From Clostridiales bacterium (GTDB lineage Bacteria; Bacillota; Clostridia; Lachnospirales; Lachnospiraceae), in contig JAHAJA010000003.1 in NCBI GenBank assembly GCA_018372435.1, forward strand, positions 62,001 to 126,000: a DNA stretch of 64,000 bases. The letters run 5' to 3'. A program made the translations under genes and the position numbers. A model generated the notes under the pieces. The model ran no database searches. It saw only the letters and a program-made list of their open reading frames with translations, and was not told the DNA's origin. Positions 1-8,112 of this stretch are shown here, piece after piece (positions within the stretch are counted from its first letter, which is position 1; the number at the start of each line of letters is the position of its first letter).

Positions 1-735
1 AAACCTGATAATGCACCGGATGAAAAATGGGCATCTGCATATGAAAATCTTACTGTCCTAGGTGATAAGATGACTATGTCTAAAGAAGTTATCATTGGTG
101 CAGAACCAGACTTTATATTTGGTCGTACAATGCCATTTACCGATGAGTCTATGGGAGAAATTGAAGACTTAAATGATATGAATATCAATGTATATACGGA
201 ACTTGCAAGTAACTTTGTAATTGATCAATCTCTTGATACTGTTATTTTAGACGTTCGTAACATAGGTAAGATATTTAATGTATCTGAAAAGGCAGATACA
301 TATGCCGATTCTTTACAATCACGTTTAGATACAATAAAAGGTAAAGTATCTGATATATCTCAATCAGAAACTGTTAAAGTATTATTTATGGTAACCTATG
401 TAGATGGTACATTTAACACCTTTGGTGCGAATTCAGCCCTTCAAAGTGAAATGTTAAAAACAATTAATGCAGAAAATGTATTAGAAACTGGTACAAGTTC
501 TTTAACAAGCGAGAATCTTGTGTCACTTAACCCAGATGTAATTGTTTATATTAAATCAGACCGTAATGCTGAAACTGACAAAGTAGCTGTTGAAAGTCTT
601 CTAAATGACGAAACAATACAGTCAGTACCTGCCATTGCAAATGAGAAAATAATTGAGATTGGCTATGATGAAATTATGGATTATGGTGCAAGAATTTTTG
701 ATACATTAGAAACATTATATGATTTTATTTACTAA
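1..735 (+). CDS. Siderophore-type iron ABC transporter substrate-binding protein (5' end cut by window)
   Basis: The reading frame is open from base 1, so the gene begins before the window; the first ATG at 70 is internal. The 244 visible codons look like the C-terminal two thirds of a helical-backbone periplasmic-binding protein of the FecB/FepB class: an ExDxIFGR-like region, a long central helix, and the typical ending in which 'LNPDVIVYIKSD' is followed by a short helix, 'VPAIANEKIIEIG' and a final amphipathic helix. Such lipoproteins capture ferric siderophores outside the membrane for an ABC importer. The next gene, 21 bp downstream, is an esterase of the siderophore-hydrolase type, which supports an iron-acquisition role. 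The precise ligand is unknown. Confidence 0.8.
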   Translation, partial: KPDNAPDEKWASAYENLTVLGDKMTMSKEVIIGAEPDFIFGRTMPFTDESMGEIEDLNDMNINVYTELASNFVIDQSLDTVILDVRNIGKIFNVSEKADTYADSLQSRLDTIKGKVSDISQSETVKVLFMVTYVDGTFNTFGANSALQSEMLKTINAENVLETGTSSLTSENLVSLNPDVIVYIKSDRNAETDKVAVESLLNDETIQSVPAIANEKIIEIGYDEIMDYGARIFDTLETLYDFIY

Positions 736-756
736 TTGTAAGGAGGCTATATTAAT

Positions 757-1467
757 ATGGAGTTTACTACAATCGCAGGAAGAGAATGCTTCGTATTTCT
801 GCCGAACAACTATGATAATGAAGAAACATCATATCCTGTAGTATATCTACATGGAGATAAATCTACGTATGCATTATTAAAAGAAGCTGATTTCCTTTCA
901 GATCTATCATATATTATTATAGGGATTATGTCAAAAAAGCGCCTAGATGAATTAACACCTTGGCCAAGTCCTTCTCTTAACCCCAAGTTTCCGGGCTTTG
1001 GTGGAGAGGGGAATGCGTATATACAGTTTATTGAAACAAAGCTAAAACCAGAAGTAGATTTAACATATCGAACATTAGCATCATCACAATCTACAGGCAT
1101 TACAGGATATTCCCTTGGTGGTCTTATCTCCATCTATGCAGCCTTTCACACCACAAGTTTTGGCTGCTTTGCAAGTATGTCGGGCTCATTCTGGTATCCA
1201 GAATTTGTTCCATGCGTGACTAAGCAGTCGGTTCGTAATCGTGAAGCTAGATTTTATATGTCAAGTGGTGATAGTGAAGGAGTAGGGCATAAGGATAGGA
1301 AAAAAGATGCAGTTACTTATACAAAGAAAGTATATGAACTCTTAGTTTCAGATGTAACATCTTCAAGAGTAACAATTAACTGGGATGAAGGTGGACATCA
1401 TGCCAATACGCATAAGCGATACAAAGATGCATTGCTATGGTTTAATCATAATCTTAAAAACAACTAA
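757..1467 (+). CDS. Alpha/beta-hydrolase esterase of the Fes/IroE siderophore-esterase type
   Basis: A 236-aa cytoplasmic protein with no signal peptide. It has the alpha/beta-hydrolase plan: an N-terminal strand leading to 'YPVVYLHGD', the nucleophile elbow GYSLGG (G-x-S-x-G) near residue 119, an acidic residue in the 'YMSSGDSEG' segment and a late His in 'WDEGGHHANTH'. This matches the putative-esterase family that includes enterochelin esterases, which open ferric siderophores inside the cell. The Shine-Dalgarno AAGGAGG precedes the ATG. The preceding gene encodes an iron-siderophore binding protein, so release of iron from an imported tri-ester or peptide siderophore is the likely job. 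A general acyl esterase cannot be excluded. Confidence 0.75.
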   Translation: MEFTTIAGRECFVFLPNNYDNEETSYPVVYLHGDKSTYALLKEADFLSDLSYIIIGIMSKKRLDELTPWPSPSLNPKFPGFGGEGNAYIQFIETKLKPEVDLTYRTLASSQSTGITGYSLGGLISIYAAFHTTSFGCFASMSGSFWYPEFVPCVTKQSVRNREARFYMSSGDSEGVGHKDRKKDAVTYTKKVYELLVSDVTSSRVTINWDEGGHHANTHKRYKDALLWFNHNLKNN

Positions 1468-1510
1468 GTAATTACTGACTTTATTGATATTTAAACTAAT
1501 AGAATTATAT

Positions 1511-1557
1511 AAGGCCTATGAAAATGATTCGCTAAGACATTTTCGTAGGCCTTTTTT
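1511..1557 (+). terminator. Rho-independent terminator after the siderophore genes
   Basis: A 16-bp stem (AAGGCCTATGAAAATG pairing with CATTTTCGTAGGCCTT, one wobble) is followed directly by a T-run. It closes the iron-uptake transcript. Confidence 0.9.
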
Positions 1558-1613
1558 GCTTGGGTTAATTAATTACCTACACTCAGGTATTGTGGTTCAG
1601 AAAACTGATTGGA

Positions 1614-1790
1614 ATGGATCGGAATGTAGTAAACGATTACAGGGAATACACGTTGAAGCAGATTGTTGATAGTAGTGTTGATATTGCATTATACAGAAGT
1701 ATTAACGTGCCAATAGCCAAACTTAAGAGTGAAGAAAAACTTGAGGTAACAGAATATAATATTAATAAAAACATAATAATAAAACATTGA
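1614..1790 (+). other. Possible small ORF or gene remnant, 58 codons
   Basis: An open frame starting 'MDRNVVNDYREYTLKQ' lies in the gap between the iron genes and the padR promoter. There is no convincing ribosome-binding site and I recognise no family. The composition is protein-like (charged helix, then a lysine-rich tail), so it may be the eroded fragment of a gene, but it could equally be chance. Confidence 0.25.
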
Positions 1791-1816
1791 CAATAATGTA
1801 TGTAATACAGTATGAT
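1787..1816 (+). promoter_or_regulatory. Promoter of padR with an internal dyad operator
   Basis: TTGACA at 1787-1792 and TATGAT at 1811-1816 are separated by 18 bp. Between them lies a perfect inverted repeat TGTAT-GTA-ATACA at 1797-1809. PadR proteins typically bind such ATGT/ACAT-type dyads, so autorepression is plausible. Confidence 0.6.
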
Positions 1817-1835
1817 GGTTTTGAGGTGATAATAT

Positions 1836-2192
1836 ATGGATTCAAAGAACGAACTAGTCAGTTCACTTACAATAGAATTAAAAAGAGGTACCTTGGTTCT
1901 TTTAGTATTAAGTCAGCTTAGTACATATGAATATGGGTACTCACTTGTGCAAAAGTTAGAAAAGAAGAACGCTCCAATCGAAGCAGGAACGCTTTATCCA
2001 TTACTTCGAAGATTAGAAAAACAAAAGTTATTAGTTAGTAAATGGGATACGAGTGAAAGTAGACCACGTAAATTCTATACGCTTAGTGAGGAAGGAAAAG
2101 TAGTTTACGCACAACTTAAAACAGAGTGGAGAGCTATGTCAACCTTAATGGAGGAGTTATTGAAGGAGGATGAGAATAATGAAACTGATTGA
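1836..2192 (+). CDS. PadR-family transcriptional regulator
   Basis: A 118-aa protein with the PadR winged-helix signature: 'EYGYSLVQKLEKK', then 'GTLYPLLRRLEKQKLL' (recognition helix), a wing containing 'RPRKFYTLSEEGK', and a C-terminal dimerisation helix. PadR dimers repress nearby genes, often membrane or transporter genes. It starts after a GAGGTGATAATAT ribosome site. Its stop overlaps the start of the next gene, which encodes the HAAS-domain membrane protein typically paired with PadR regulators. A dyad in its own promoter suggests autoregulation. The inducing signal is unknown. Confidence 0.9.
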   Translation: MDSKNELVSSLTIELKRGTLVLLVLSQLSTYEYGYSLVQKLEKKNAPIEAGTLYPLLRRLEKQKLLVSKWDTSESRPRKFYTLSEEGKVVYAQLKTEWRAMSTLMEELLKEDENNETD

Positions 2193-3177
2193 TCGATATG
2201 TATATGCTGTTACGGAACATATTCAGAAGGAAAGCAAGGAGGATGTTGGTAAGGAACTTCGTGCCAATATAGAAGATATGCTTCCAGAAAATTATTCAGA
2301 TAAAGATGTATATCAGGTATTAGAAAAGCTCGGTAGTCCTCGTAAACTTGCTAACGAATACAATCCTAGTAAGCGGTATTTAATCGGACCTGGCTATTAT
2401 GATAATTATTTATCTGTGCTCAAATTGGTAATCGGTATCTGTACTACCGTATTTGTTGGTATTGCTATACTTGATTGGGCTTTTAAACCACCGATTGATG
2501 GATATACTTATGGGAATCTACTTAATCTGTTTATTGAATTAATAACGGCAGTTTTTGAAGGAGCAATACAGGGTGCTTTATGGGTGACACTGATATTTGC
2601 AATTTTAGAGAGGACTGCGGGAGAATTGGGTCAAGTGCCATTTAGTAATAAAAAATGGACTCCTGATGATTTGCCGGAATTCCCAATAGATAATAAAAAG
2701 AAGATATCACGCACGGAGACTGTATTTTCAATGTTTTGTACGGTACTCTTTACCGCACTTATATGCGTTAAGCCACAGTTAATTGCCATATATACTAGAG
2801 ATGATAATGGAGGATTGAATGCAACACCATTTTTTGATGTTGAAAGGTTGCAATCCTATATAGTAATCCTATTTGTGTTTTTAATTATTCAGTTCGGGAT
2901 ATTTATCTGGAAGTATATAACTGGAAGTTGGAACTTACCATTAGCTATGGTGAATACAATCTATAATGTGGCAATCAGCATTCTTATAATTGTAATGCTA
3001 AGCGACCAAGCTTTATTAAATACAGAATTCTTATCTAAAATCATGGATTATACGAATGGATCAGCTCTAACGATATCAACATGGATGAACACAGGTAAAT
3101 GGGTATTTGTTGCTGTTTTTGTTGTAATTAGTATTTGGGATAGTATTTCGTCAATTATTAAAAGTTTGAGTCGATAA
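2179..3177 (+). CDS. HAAS-domain integral membrane protein, PadR partner
   Basis: About 332 aa. Residues 1-65 are a HAAS (PadR-associated) helical domain, recognisable from 'VGKELRANIEDML' and 'VLEKLGSPRKLANEY'. The rest is a membrane domain with roughly six hydrophobic segments. I prefer the ATG at 2179 to that at 2170 because AAGGAGG at 2163-2169 is correctly spaced only for the former. It overlaps padR by 14 bp, so the two are translationally coupled. PadR-HAAS pairs are thought to sense membrane or envelope state, but no enzymatic motif is visible. Confidence 0.75.
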   Translation: MKLIDRYVYAVTEHIQKESKEDVGKELRANIEDMLPENYSDKDVYQVLEKLGSPRKLANEYNPSKRYLIGPGYYDNYLSVLKLVIGICTTVFVGIAILDWAFKPPIDGYTYGNLLNLFIELITAVFEGAIQGALWVTLIFAILERTAGELGQVPFSNKKWTPDDLPEFPIDNKKKISRTETVFSMFCTVLFTALICVKPQLIAIYTRDDNGGLNATPFFDVERLQSYIVILFVFLIIQFGIFIWKYITGSWNLPLAMVNTIYNVAISILIIVMLSDQALLNTEFLSKIMDYTNGSALTISTWMNTGKWVFVAVFVVISIWDSISSIIKSLSR

Positions 3178-3232
3178 CCTGTGTTGCTTTTGTTATACCG
3201 GGTTTAATAGTATGGACAATAGTAAAGATTAT

Positions 3233-3273
3233 AGGACCTAGATATTATAATACAATCATCTGGGTCCTTTTTT
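3233..3273. terminator. Terminator between convergent genes
   Basis: An AGGACCTAGAT / ATCTGGGTCCT stem (11 bp, one wobble) followed by a T-run on the plus strand. It lies between the HAAS gene and the oppositely oriented AraC gene. Confidence 0.8.
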
Positions 3274-3298
3274 CATGTTCGATTATAATTCAGCGTTA

Positions 3299-4090
3299 TC
3301 AGTTATAGTTTTTCACTTGACTTGGTGAATAACCAACATGTTTCTTAAAAATCCGGCTGAAATATAAAGGGTCAGAATAACCCACTAATGTAGCAACTTC
3401 TTGTACGGTATAATCTCCATATTTTAGAAGTTCAATCGCTTGTTCTAATCGGTATTTTATAAGGTAATTGATTGGCCTGATTCCCATGTGTTGATAGAAT
3501 AAGTAACTAAGTTGATCTGTTTTTTTACCAGAATATTCAGCTAGTGTTTTTAGTGTAATATTCTTATGATAAGAGTTGTGTATGTACTCAACAACTTCTT
3601 TTATTAATTGTTGGTTGGTTTTTACACTACTATTTAAATGTTCTGCAAAGATAGCTTCAAAAGCTTGATCAAGCAACTGTTCGGCTTCATAAGTTGCTTT
3701 CAGTGTCTTCTTTTTCTTTAGCTCTGATACCGTTTCGAGGATATCAATGATCTTCTCCATATCATCTAGTTCAATATCAAACAGGATTTTGCTATTACTA
3801 TCATAATATAAGTTTATATGGTGAAACGGTTCATCTCCTAGAACCTCAAATTCTAACTGTTGTCCGGGACAGCCATGGATCATTTTCCCACGCTTGGCAT
3901 CAAAGGAACGATCACCAAAGTGTATAATTCCTTTCCCGCTAAGAGTGAAGATGAAAGCTCCTTTTGTAGTCAAATATTGCATACGATTATCGTTTGGTAA
4001 TCTACAAAACTTGCTTACATTTGTTATATCTATGGAGTTACACGCATATTCTCTGGCCAATTCTTTTAATAAGGTGAATGAATTATCCAC
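3299..4090 (-). CDS. AraC-family transcriptional regulator with cupin sensor
   Basis: 263 aa. The N-terminal ~140 residues form a cupin-like effector domain ('GAFIFTLSGKGIIHFGDRSF'). The C-terminal ~100 residues are a double helix-turn-helix of the AraC/XylS class, ending with the diagnostic 'VATLVGYSDPLYFSRIFKKHVGYSPSQ'. Translation starts at a GTG preceded by GAGGAGG on the minus strand. Such proteins usually sense sugars or siderophores. No obvious target is co-oriented, and the gene stands alone between the PadR unit and the glycan island. Its ligand cannot be inferred. Confidence 0.9.
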   Translation of the reverse strand: MDNSFTLLKELAREYACNSIDITNVSKFCRLPNDNRMQYLTTKGAFIFTLSGKGIIHFGDRSFDAKRGKMIHGCPGQQLEFEVLGDEPFHHINLYYDSNSKILFDIELDDMEKIIDILETVSELKKKKTLKATYEAEQLLDQAFEAIFAEHLNSSVKTNQQLIKEVVEYIHNSYHKNITLKTLAEYSGKKTDQLSYLFYQHMGIRPINYLIKYRLEQAIELLKYGDYTVQEVATLVGYSDPLYFSRIFKKHVGYSPSQVKNYN

Positions 4091-4380
4091 AAGTATTCCT
4101 CCTCGTATTAATTGCTATCTTATAAATAGATAAGCAGTTAGTATATACTAACTATAAAATAATATCATAAATTGCCTGAAACATCAAATGACAAAATTAA
4201 TAAGGAGCTTTTTTCGTGTGTGCTAAAGCTTGATTAATTTTTTTAATAAAATATCGTCTATATATCACAAGATATCAAATCATGCATATCAATATTATAT
4301 GTAGAAAAATGTAGAAATATGATGAAAAAATATAATATGTAAAAACTAGGATACCATATTATATGGGAATGGGGTTAATC

Positions 4381-5643
4381 ATGAAGATATGTGTTATTGG
4401 CTTAGGATATATAGGCATGCCAACAGCTGTAATGTTTGCTAGTCATGGTTGTAACGTGGTCGGGGTTGATGTCTCTGAACATGTTGTACAAAGTCTTAAT
4501 ATTGGAATGATAGTAATTGAAGAACCAGGGCTTGAAGAGTTAGCTAAGAGATGCGTAGAAGATGGAACACTAAAAGCTTCTTTATTACCGGAAGTTGCTG
4601 ATGCATTTATAATTGCCGTACCAACTCCAAACAAAGACGATGAATACAAAAGTTGTGATTTGAAGTATGTATTACAAGCAGTCAGGTCTATTCTTCCTTA
4701 TGTAAAAAAAGGAAATACCATAATCATTGAATCTACAATTGCGCCGAGAACAACGAATGATGAAGTGAAACCTGTTTTTGAAGAAGCAGGATTTACCATT
4801 GGAAAGGATCTCTATTTGGCACATTGTCCTGAAAGAGTGTTACCGGGGAAGATTTTGTATGAATTAGAGAATAATAACAGAATTATTGGTGGAATAACGA
4901 GTGAATGTTCCAAACATGCTGAGGAAGTATATAAAGTATTTGTAAAGGGAGAACTTTTATTAACCGAGGCTAAAGTAGCAGAATTGTCAAAGTGTATGGA
5001 AAATACATTTCGTGATGTGAATATATCCCTAGCAAATGAACTAGCAAAGATTTGTTATGAGTTAGATATCAATTGTTTAGATGTGATTGCATTGGCAAAC
5101 AAGCACCCTAGGGTAAATATACATCAGCCGGGACCAGGAGTAGGCGGTCATTGCCTAGCAATTGATCCTTATTTTATCTGTGCTAAAGCACCACAAACAG
5201 CAAAACTGATTTCCCTTGCTAGATCAATTAATAATTCGATGCCCGATTTTGTAGTAGATAAAGTGAAGATGATTCTTAAAGATCATGATGAGGCAAAGAT
5301 TGCAGTTTTTGGTGTGACATATAAGGGAAATATTGATGATATAAGAGAGAGCCCTGCAATAGAAATTGTTACAATGCTGGAAGAAACGTATAAAGTAGCT
5401 GTCTATGACCCGCATGTTAAAAATCCTAATTATGTATCATTGCTTGAAGCTGTTACAGATGCAGACATGATACTAATATTAGCTGACCATAACGAATTTA
5501 AGAATCTAGATTATAAGCAGATTGCCAAGGTTATGAAGCAGCCAATACTATTTGACACAAAAGACATGATAAGCACACAAGAAGAGTATGGGTTAGAAAT
5601 TATCAATTATGGAAATTTGTATCAACATAAAAATGCTCGATAA
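4381..5643 (+). CDS. wecC: UDP-N-acetyl-D-mannosamine dehydrogenase (WecC type)
   Basis: 420 aa, typical for nucleotide-sugar dehydrogenases. It begins with an NAD-binding Rossmann fold ('VIGLGYIGMPTA') and has a central UDP-sugar dehydrogenase domain whose catalytic Cys lies in 'GPGVGGHCLAIDPYF', the WecC form of this motif rather than the GFGGSC form of UDP-glucose dehydrogenase. A C-terminal lobe contains 'FGVTYKGNIDDIRESPA'. It would oxidise UDP-ManNAc to UDP-ManNAcA. The ATG at 4381 is preferred because of the GGAATGGGG upstream; ATG 4363 is an alternative. The next gene is the matching 2-epimerase that makes its substrate. Confidence 0.85.
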   Translation: MKICVIGLGYIGMPTAVMFASHGCNVVGVDVSEHVVQSLNIGMIVIEEPGLEELAKRCVEDGTLKASLLPEVADAFIIAVPTPNKDDEYKSCDLKYVLQAVRSILPYVKKGNTIIIESTIAPRTTNDEVKPVFEEAGFTIGKDLYLAHCPERVLPGKILYELENNNRIIGGITSECSKHAEEVYKVFVKGELLLTEAKVAELSKCMENTFRDVNISLANELAKICYELDINCLDVIALANKHPRVNIHQPGPGVGGHCLAIDPYFICAKAPQTAKLISLARSINNSMPDFVVDKVKMILKDHDEAKIAVFGVTYKGNIDDIRESPAIEIVTMLEETYKVAVYDPHVKNPNYVSLLEAVTDADMILILADHNEFKNLDYKQIAKVMKQPILFDTKDMISTQEEYGLEIINYGNLYQHKNAR

Positions 5644-5679
5644 AAGCTCTAGATTTTGGAAAGGAGTATGGTTGTTACT

Positions 5680-6810
5680 ATGGAAAAGAGACTAAGGGTT
5701 ATAACTATCTTTGGAACGCGTCCAGAAGCAATTAAAATGTGCCCACTCGTAAAAGAGTTAAAACATCGAGAAGAAATAGAATGCTTAGTTTGTGTGACTG
5801 CCCAACACAGGCAAATGTTAGACCAAGTTTTAGAAATCTTTCAGGTTAAACCAGATTTTGATTTAAATATCATGAAAGACAATCAAACATTAACCAATAT
5901 AACAACGGAAGTAGTAGCCAAACTTGAAAACTTATTACGTGAACTAAAGCCACATATTGTTTTGGTTCATGGAGATACCACAACTGCTTTTGCAGCAGCT
6001 TTAGCAGCCTTTTATCAGAAGATACCAGTGGGGCATGTAGAAGCAGGTTTACGTACTAACAATAGATATTCACCATTTCCTGAAGAGATGAATCGAGTAT
6101 TAGTATCTAGAATTGCAGAGCTTCATTTTGCTCCAACTATTCGTAATATACAAAATCTATATCAAGAAGGAATTAAAGAAAAGGTATATCTAACAGGGAA
6201 TACCGTAATAGATGCTTTAAAGACTACGATTAAAGAGGATTATGTTTTTCATAATAAGGATCTTAAGTCTTTTCCTTTTGGAACCTCCAAAATACTGCTA
6301 GTAACTGCTCACAGGAGAGAAAATCTTGGAGTTTATATGGAACATATCTGTCATGCTATAAAAAGAACCGTTGATGAAGATGAAGAAATAGAAGTAATTT
6401 ATCCAGTTCACCTAAATCCAGAGGTAAGAAAAACGGTTTACTCCATTTTAAAAGACCATGATAGAATCCATCTTCTAGATCCGCTAGATGTAGAGGATAT
6501 GCATAACTTGATGGCAAGGTCATATCTGATTTTAACGGATTCTGGTGGGATTCAGGAAGAAGCCCCTTCTATAGATATTCCAGTTATTGTAGTAAGGAAA
6601 GAAACGGAACGTCCAGAAGCCGTTGAAGCTGGAACAATTATCATTGGCGGCGTAGAAGAAGAAACTATTTATAACAGTTTACATGGGCTACTATATAGTA
6701 AAGAAATATACGACAAAATGAGATGTGCAAAAAATCCATATGGAGATGGTCATGCATCGATAAAAATTGCAGATATATTAATTAACTGGCTGCAATCAAA
6801 CAAAGTGTGA
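5680..6810 (+). CDS. wecB: UDP-N-acetylglucosamine 2-epimerase (non-hydrolysing)
   Basis: About 376 aa with all landmarks of the WecB/MnaA family: 'GTRPEAIKMCPL' at the N terminus, 'HGDTTTAFAAALAAF', 'HVEAGLRT', 'PFPEEMNR', 'TAHRREN' and 'TDSGGIQEEAP'. It interconverts UDP-GlcNAc and UDP-ManNAc in the cytoplasm, supplying the neighbouring dehydrogenase. The start is uncertain: AAGGAG at 5661-5666 is too close to ATG 5668 and slightly far from ATG 5680. It lies 36 bp after the dehydrogenase, so the two are probably co-transcribed. A CapG/FnlC-like role acting on another UDP-sugar is possible given the CapE-like genes nearby. Confidence 0.88.
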   Translation: MEKRLRVITIFGTRPEAIKMCPLVKELKHREEIECLVCVTAQHRQMLDQVLEIFQVKPDFDLNIMKDNQTLTNITTEVVAKLENLLRELKPHIVLVHGDTTTAFAAALAAFYQKIPVGHVEAGLRTNNRYSPFPEEMNRVLVSRIAELHFAPTIRNIQNLYQEGIKEKVYLTGNTVIDALKTTIKEDYVFHNKDLKSFPFGTSKILLVTAHRRENLGVYMEHICHAIKRTVDEDEEIEVIYPVHLNPEVRKTVYSILKDHDRIHLLDPLDVEDMHNLMARSYLILTDSGGIQEEAPSIDIPVIVVRKETERPEAVEAGTIIIGGVEEETIYNSLHGLLYSKEIYDKMRCAKNPYGDGHASIKIADILINWLQSNKV

Positions 6811-6872
6811 GAATGATATTAATCAAATAAAGAATAATAGTGATTTTAATATAGTAGGAATGGAGCAATTAT

Positions 6873-7439
6873 ATGGAAGTATGTAGAGAATATACAGATA
6901 ATTGTTATCGAAGGAATCAATCAAATACGGAGCCTGTTATAGAATTTTTAGCAACAGTGATTATACCAAAAGGATTCATTCTGGGTGATGAATATTACGA
7001 AACATATTTGACTATAGATAAGCAGAATTTATCAGAAGTGAGAATGACTAAAAATTGCAGATGTGGTCCATCTGATGATTGTACAACATCAAGCAATTGT
7101 GTACTACTGAATGGGAAGTTAACTTATAACGTTACTTTGGAGTACTTTCAAGCTGCTTGTCTTTTAGAGAGTGATAATGTAACGAAAGAAACATTGTTTC
7201 ATGATACTGGCGATTTATACATGAATAAGATTTTAATTTGTAGTAGAAGAGAAACAATTATACCAATGCCAGAATATTCGCTAATTCCTGTTCAAGGAGA
7301 GGAATATATCGCAGGTATTGATGGTCAGAATATCTTTCGTATGAAAAATAAGTGGGATTTTATTACGTTGTTGGAAAATCCAGAGATCGAAAAAGTTGTT
7401 CACATACCATATAGTTTATTTGTTGTTATGAACGGTTAA
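6873..7439 (+). CDS. Unrecognised protein, paralogue of the next gene
   Basis: 188 aa, no signal peptide or membrane segment. The N-terminal part is Cys-containing ('RCGPSDDCTTSSNC'). The rest looks beta-rich, with 'GKLTYNVTLEYFQAACLLE' and an ending 'VVHIPYSLFVVMNG'. These two segments correspond to 'GMLYYNVVLGDFVANAAAY' and 'VCILPFSVFITVNPV' in the following gene, so the two are divergent paralogues. The pattern resembles SPOCS/DUF3794-type beta domains of spore and surface proteins, but this is a weak impression. It sits between sugar-nucleotide genes and a glycosyltransferase, so it may be a surface protein or a glycan acceptor. Confidence 0.55.
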   Translation: MEVCREYTDNCYRRNQSNTEPVIEFLATVIIPKGFILGDEYYETYLTIDKQNLSEVRMTKNCRCGPSDDCTTSSNCVLLNGKLTYNVTLEYFQAACLLESDNVTKETLFHDTGDLYMNKILICSRRETIIPMPEYSLIPVQGEEYIAGIDGQNIFRMKNKWDFITLLENPEIEKVVHIPYSLFVVMNG

Positions 7440-7466
7440 AGAATTTTATATGAAAGGAATAATTAT

Positions 7467-8111
7467 ATGGATGATATAATTAATAATTCAGAGGGTTTAT
7501 TTGATATAGCTAAATTAATAGAGTTAGAAAAAGTAAAGTCAAGCAGAACTGGCGCATATCAGGTACCTATGCCTATTGTATATGAAACAAATGCAGCGAT
7601 TAATATATCAAGTGGATTTTCGCGAGATGGAAGTAAGCCTATTACTTGGGATATATCAATTGATCGCCATACGTTAAAAGCAATTCCTTATGCAGTATCG
7701 GTTCCTGCCTCCATAATAGTAGAGGAAGGCTCTGAAGCTGTTAAAACTATGGTAAATATGTACCAAGTACGTTTAATGGGAATGCTGTATTATAATGTCG
7801 TACTAGGGGATTTTGTCGCAAATGCAGCAGCATACTCTGATGGGAGAGCTATCTTTGCTGCTAATGGAGGAATTGCTGTTAATATGGTAATAGGATATGT
7901 AGCAAATACAAAAGATATACGTTCCGATTTGATAGACAATATTGTTTTTGATGTGGTGGATTATAAAGCAACTTTAATAAAGCAGGATGAAAGTATCATC
8001 TATAATCCTCTCAATCGAGAAGCTTTCTATTCAGCATTTGATGGTTCATCAGATATGGTATGTATTTTGCCTTTTTCAGTCTTCATAACAGTAAATCCTG
8101 TTATTTCCTAA
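7467..8111 (+). CDS. Unrecognised protein, paralogue of the preceding gene
   Basis: 214 aa, without signal peptide. It appears mostly beta-stranded, with an Ala-rich stretch ('GDFVANAAAYSDGRAIFAANG') and a C-terminal 'ILPFSVFITVNPVIS'. It is related to the gene 27 bp upstream in its central and terminal segments. A GAAAGGAAT ribosome site precedes the ATG, and the stop is one base before the next ATG, so it is translated together with the GT-B glycosyltransferase. Function unknown; a spore or cell-surface role is inferred from context only. Confidence 0.55.
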   Translation: MDDIINNSEGLFDIAKLIELEKVKSSRTGAYQVPMPIVYETNAAINISSGFSRDGSKPITWDISIDRHTLKAIPYAVSVPASIIVEEGSEAVKTMVNMYQVRLMGMLYYNVVLGDFVANAAAYSDGRAIFAANGGIAVNMVIGYVANTKDIRSDLIDNIVFDVVDYKATLIKQDESIIYNPLNREAFYSAFDGSSDMVCILPFSVFITVNPVIS

Positions 8112-8112
8112 G

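Noticed and set aside
810..1133. Antisense open frame of 107 codons on the minus strand
   Set aside because: It lies wholly inside the esterase gene, has no ribosome site and a biased composition expected from the opposite strand of a real gene.
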